The notes under the pieces are model-generated. The model did not search any database. It was not told the origin of the DNA and was given only the letters and a program-made list of their open reading frames with translations. Shown piece after piece: positions 7,808-10,300 of a DNA stretch of 10,300 nucleotides. The stretch comes from an uncultured Clostridia bacterium (GTDB lineage: Bacteria; Bacillota_A; Clostridia; Oscillospirales; Ruminococcaceae). A program made the position numbers and the translations under genes. Location: NCBI GenBank assembly GCA_947169455.1, contig CAMVPV010000016.1, positions 1-10,300 of the forward strand. Direction: 5' to 3'. The stretch's first letter is position 1. Every line of letters starts with the position of its first letter.

Positions 7808-7849
7808 AAAACTCCCCCGAATTCGTTTCAATGGATCCGAGGGAGTTTT
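7808..7849. terminator. Bidirectional intrinsic terminator between convergent genes
   Basis: Arms aaaactccc (7808-7816) and gggagtttt (7841-7849) pair perfectly. After a C/A mismatch the stem continues with cgaattc/ggatccg, which contains one mismatch and one G-T wobble, leaving an 8-nt loop. T-tracts follow on the + strand (7846-7849, 7853-7857), and the A-rich left side (7802-7811) gives T-tracts on the - strand. It lies just after the dehydrogenase stop (7796) and 72 nt beyond the stop of the - strand gene (7921). Confidence 0.85.
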
Positions 7850-7920
7850 CAGTTTTTATTGATCATTTGATTTCCAGAGCCGCAGACAGCGGGTCGCCCA
7901 TGCCGCAGACGCATGGTAAA

Positions 7921-10032
7921 TCACGGCTCTTCGGAGTTTTCGGGCGTCAGCGCTTCCGGCTGTTCCTTTTCCACTGTATCAGCATCTTCGGGAGCTTTTT
8001 CATTATTTTCGCTGTCAGCCGGCGCACTGCCTTCTTCGGCAGCTTCATCGCCGCTTTCAGTATCATCTTCGGGAGTACCTTCATCATCTTCTTCAGAACT
8101 ATCTTCATCGGAAGACTTATCAGCTTTCTTATCAGCTTTTTCATCGCTTTCGCCGTCCTCATCGTCAGCGGGTACGTCCCCGCCATTTTCCTCATCGTCA
8201 GCGGCATCGTCCCCGTCCTCGTCTGCACTGTCCTCATCTGCGGCAGCAGCCTCGGTTTCCTCGTCCTCCTCCGCTTCATCCGTTTCCTGTGAAGAATTCC
8301 TGCGGAACATCAGATTTTCGATGTCGTCGCGCGTCACGCCCTGAGCGTCCTCATCGGCGGGCGGAGCGTCCTCATCGGTATCCTCCTCCTCGTTTTCCTC
8401 ATCATCGGCGTCCTCATCGTCATCATCGTCCTCGTCCTGATCTTCCCCGTCGCCGTATTCGTCGTATTCGTCGTATTCTTCGTCGTATTCCTCGTCAAAT
8501 TCATCATCGAGATCGTCATCATCATCATCGAAGCCGAATGCCTCGCTGTAATAATCGTCCATATCCTCCTCGGGAACATACTCCGCGAACTGTATCGCGA
8601 GATCTTCCATGAAAGTGATCCTTCTCTGTGCTTCTTCCTCGGGAGTGAGGTTTATGGTTCCTTCGAGCGGTACTTCCATGCCTTCCTTTATCAGCCATAT
8701 CCAGCCGGCGGAGCGTCTGTCGTTGCCCGCTTCAAAGCTGTAATATATATCGCCCGAATATATCCCCGCGCGCAGGTGCTGTGAAAATCTCACGGTGTTG
8801 GTCATGCATTGCAGATATGCGCCGCTGTATCCCATATATGTGAGCATTTCCGCGAGAGTGCCGTTATAGCTGTCGCACTGCCCGAGGCGGTATGTGAATA
8901 TATTGTCGGCATAGCCTTTTCCGGGAGCCTTGTATTCTATATCGTATGTGACGTTCTTGTTTATCCAGTTGACGGTGTACATCATCTTTTCGGTGTCCGT
9001 CCAGCCTTCCTCAAAGTGCTCCTCGGAGAACTTCTTTATAGCCGCGATGCTGGCATCGGAGATATATGCTTCTCTGTGCGCCGATGTGATTATTCCCCAG
9101 TCGTCGGCGGAGGTGGTGTACATATCGTATGTACGCTTTGATGTACCTGTGTAGTTGTTTTTGAGCACGTTATCCATCAGTGCGCACTGGTTCCCGAAGA
9201 AAACGTGCAGGTCGTCCATATCGTAATACATATCATGCATACGGCTGACCCTTGTGCGGTAGGTATGCAGACCGTTCCTGTCGGTGCTGTAAGCCTTTAC
9301 AGCAAAACGGTAGCCGTACTCGCGCCCCTGAAGCTCTCCGAGGGGGCGTCTGCCGCCCTTTGCGCGCCTGTCAAGGCGGAACCTGAACGAAGAAGCATCC
9401 GCATCCTTAACGACAGCGGCTTTTTCCCACTTCTTGTTTTCGAGGTCGTAAGCGTATATCACATACCCGGTGGCGTTCATCTTTTCCCATGACAGGGTAA
9501 CGGTATTTGCGTCGGGGTCGCTGTCTATGGATATTATCTGCGGACCCTCCCTGACCGGTGCGGTAACTGCGCTGAACTCCCTGCTGCCGTATCCTTCTAT
9601 GACATCGCCTTCCAGATATCTGTACGGCTGTACGGTGAAGGAATACTCCGTGCCGGGTTCAAGTCCCCCGATAACAGCGAAGGATTCTCCCGATGTTTCC
9701 GCTGCGGGGAGCATTTCGCCGTCCGAGTTGATATATACGGTATATCCGTCGATATCGGGAACATCCTCCCACACGAGAGTTATCGAATGTTCATCGGCGG
9801 AATAATCGGTTATCACAGATGCGGGGGAAACAGCAGCGCGGGTCATTATGCTGCGCGGCGAGAATATCCTCAGAAACGGGTTGTCCGATATCCAGCTGTC
9901 GGTAATGGCAGAAAATCCGCCGAAAGCCGACCGCACGGGTGGTTCCTCGGCGGTTTCGGGCGGTGCGGGTGTGAACAGCACAGCCGCCGACAGCACTACC
10001 GATGCGATATATTTCAAAAGTTCAAGAAGCAT
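7921..10032 (-). CDS. Exported FN3/transglutaminase-like protein with acidic tail
   Basis: 703 residues from the ATG at 10030-10032, chosen because AAGGAG (10040-10045) lies 7 nt upstream. An in-frame ATG at 10054-10056 would add MNRRRSFI, a more typical signal-peptide n-region, but has no ribosome binding site. Order: hydrophobic export segment (about 2-20), low-complexity region, two FN3-like beta-sandwich domains (about 67-160 and 162-260; note LVWEDVPDIDGYTVYIN and LEPGTEYSFTVQPY, then LSWEKMNATGYVIYAY), a transglutaminase-like (papain-fold) domain (about 265-470) and an Asp/Glu-rich tail (493-703). In the core, Cys386 (RLGQCDSYNGTLAEML) and His419 (FSQHLRAG) match the catalytic pair; the third residue would be Glu434 (YYSFEAG) where Asp is usual. 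Such domains are proteases or cross-linkers, often of the cell wall or surface proteins. Function is inferred; activity is unproven. No wall anchor is visible. Confidence 0.85.
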   Translation of the reverse strand: MLLELLKYIASVVLSAAVLFTPAPPETAEEPPVRSAFGGFSAITDSWISDNPFLRIFSPRSIMTRAAVSPASVITDYSADEHSITLVWEDVPDIDGYTVYINSDGEMLPAAETSGESFAVIGGLEPGTEYSFTVQPYRYLEGDVIEGYGSREFSAVTAPVREGPQIISIDSDPDANTVTLSWEKMNATGYVIYAYDLENKKWEKAAVVKDADASSFRFRLDRRAKGGRRPLGELQGREYGYRFAVKAYSTDRNGLHTYRTRVSRMHDMYYDMDDLHVFFGNQCALMDNVLKNNYTGTSKRTYDMYTTSADDWGIITSAHREAYISDASIAAIKKFSEEHFEEGWTDTEKMMYTVNWINKNVTYDIEYKAPGKGYADNIFTYRLGQCDSYNGTLAEMLTYMGYSGAYLQCMTNTVRFSQHLRAGIYSGDIYYSFEAGNDRRSAGWIWLIKEGMEVPLEGTINLTPEEEAQRRITFMEDLAIQFAEYVPEEDMDDYYSEAFGFDDDDDDLDDEFDEEYDEEYDEYDEYGDGEDQDEDDDDDEDADDEENEEEDTDEDAPPADEDAQGVTRDDIENLMFRRNSSQETDEAEEDEETEAAAADEDSADEDGDDAADDEENGGDVPADDEDGESDEKADKKADKSSDEDSSEEDDEGTPEDDTESGDEAAEEGSAPADSENNEKAPEDADTVEKEQPEALTPENSEEP
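7924..8556 (-). repeat. Low-complexity acidic-tail coding region
   Basis: By hand count about 109 of the last 211 residues are Asp or Glu and only about 9 are Lys or Arg. Short tandem repeats are visible in the DNA at 8455-8530 (tcgtattcg-type and tcatca-type units) encoding DEEYDEEYDEYDEYGDGED and a six-Asp run. A non-acidic island (8287-8343, GVTRDDIENLMFRRNSSQ) interrupts the tail. Long open frames on the + strand here (Ser-rich or hydrophobic) are shadows of this composition. Confidence 0.85.
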
Positions 10033-10071
10033 GATGAAACTCCTTCGTCTGTTCATAATTCTACATCATAC

Positions 10072-10100
10072 ATTATACTACTCCGTTCCCGATTTGTCAA
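10072..10100 (-). promoter_or_regulatory. Consensus sigma-70/SigA promoter of the FN3/transglutaminase-like gene
   Basis: On the - strand TTGACA (10100-10095) and TATAAT (10077-10072) are perfect consensus hexamers with an optimal 17-nt spacer. The predicted transcript would start near 10065, giving a leader of about 33 nt to the 10032 start, with its AAGGAG included. The upstream ATG at 10056 would have a leader of only about 10 nt, supporting the later start. The first three bases of the -35 are the last three bases of the adjacent palindrome. Confidence 0.85.
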
Positions 10101-10138
10101 TCAACAATTTTCAATTGAGAATTGAAAATTGTTGATTG
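10098..10138. repeat. Perfect 19-bp AT-rich palindrome
   Basis: Arms 10098-10116 (caatcaacaattttcaatt) and 10120-10138 are exact reverse complements, separated by the 3-nt loop gag. On the - strand it lies directly upstream of the promoter of the 10032 gene, overlapping its -35 by three bases. On its other side it abuts repeat element B. Similar AT-rich caatt-type palindromes are common dispersed elements in bacterial genomes. It could be a MITE-like remnant, an operator, or a terminator for transcription entering from the right. Confidence 0.8.
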
Positions 10139-10292
10139 CTGTTCTGATCATCCTGCTTTTTGTGTTTTGGTGGATTTATATTCTGAGGTTACGCGCAGCC
10201 TGCTTTTTTTCTGCTTGTTGGTGGCTTTATGATTGTTTTTCCTCGCAGCCGGCTATTGTTTGTTATTATTTTGAATTCACTTATTTTGACGC
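10139..10292 (-). repeat. Intergenic repeat element, copy B (inverted relative to A)
   Basis: Read on the - strand from 10292: GCGTCA (10292-10287), the 18-nt block shared with copy A (10263-10246), the 26-nt shared block (10224-10199) and CCACCAAAACA (10173-10163). Intervals of 39 and 51 nt are the same as in copy A. A second AGCAGG (10157-10152) follows the last block here, where copy A has diverged. The copy ends next to the 19-bp palindrome. No gene is seen from 10057 to the window end apart from this element, the palindrome and the promoter. Confidence 0.75.
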
Positions 10293-10300
10293 ATTACCGA

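Noticed and set aside
7898..7916. Small hairpin ccatgc/gcatgg just beyond the - strand gene's stop
   Set aside because: Only 6 bp with no T-tract; the strong bidirectional terminator nearby explains termination.
7913..8344. Ser-rich + strand frame, and an overlapping hydrophobic one at 7831-8292
   Set aside because: Both arise from the antisense of Asp/Glu codons in the acidic tail (tca/tcg, ttc/atc); neither has a credible start site.

Overview
The window looks like chromosomal DNA of a gut or rumen Firmicute of the Oscillospiraceae, most likely Ruminococcus or a close relative. This is inferred from the Thr/Pro/Glu-rich linkers joined to InlB-type (Listeria-Bacteroides) repeats, the strong AGGAG-type ribosome binding sites, the TTGACA/TATAAT promoter and the mid-GC codon use. 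No rRNA, tRNA, CRISPR array, transposase or phage gene was seen.

Layout. (1) 3-4721 (+) is the 3' part of a giant secreted, repeat-built surface protein. It has a Thr-rich linker, six or more InlB-like repeats, two further module/InlB pairs, a longer-period repeat array and an unrecognised C-terminal domain without LPXTG. A hairpin follows at 4742-4782. (2) 4802-6118 and 6115-6441 (+) are a two-gene translationally coupled unit: a polytopic membrane protein of unknown function and a small antibiotic-biosynthesis-monooxygenase (ABM) fold protein. (3) 6442-6719 is a gene-poor spacer with a GC-rich hairpin and a repeat element, copy A. (4) 6720-7796 (+) is an iron-dependent alcohol dehydrogenase. 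It converges on (5), 7921-10032 (-), an exported protein with two FN3-like domains, a transglutaminase-like domain and a very acidic ~210-residue tail. The two share a bidirectional terminator at 7808-7849. (6) 10057-10300 holds a consensus promoter for gene 5, a 19-bp palindrome touching its -35 box, and copy B of the repeat element in inverted orientation.

How the parts fit. Two gene products (the InlB protein and the FN3/transglutaminase-like protein) appear to act outside the cytoplasmic membrane. The membrane protein/ABM pair and the alcohol dehydrogenase are probably unrelated housekeeping or accessory functions. The most unusual feature is the pair of inverted, collinear, internally periodic intergenic repeats (A at about 6475-6622, B at about 10139-10292), which flank the convergent alcohol dehydrogenase and transglutaminase-like genes and which I cannot assign to any known family. 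Next is the acidic tail of the transglutaminase-like protein.
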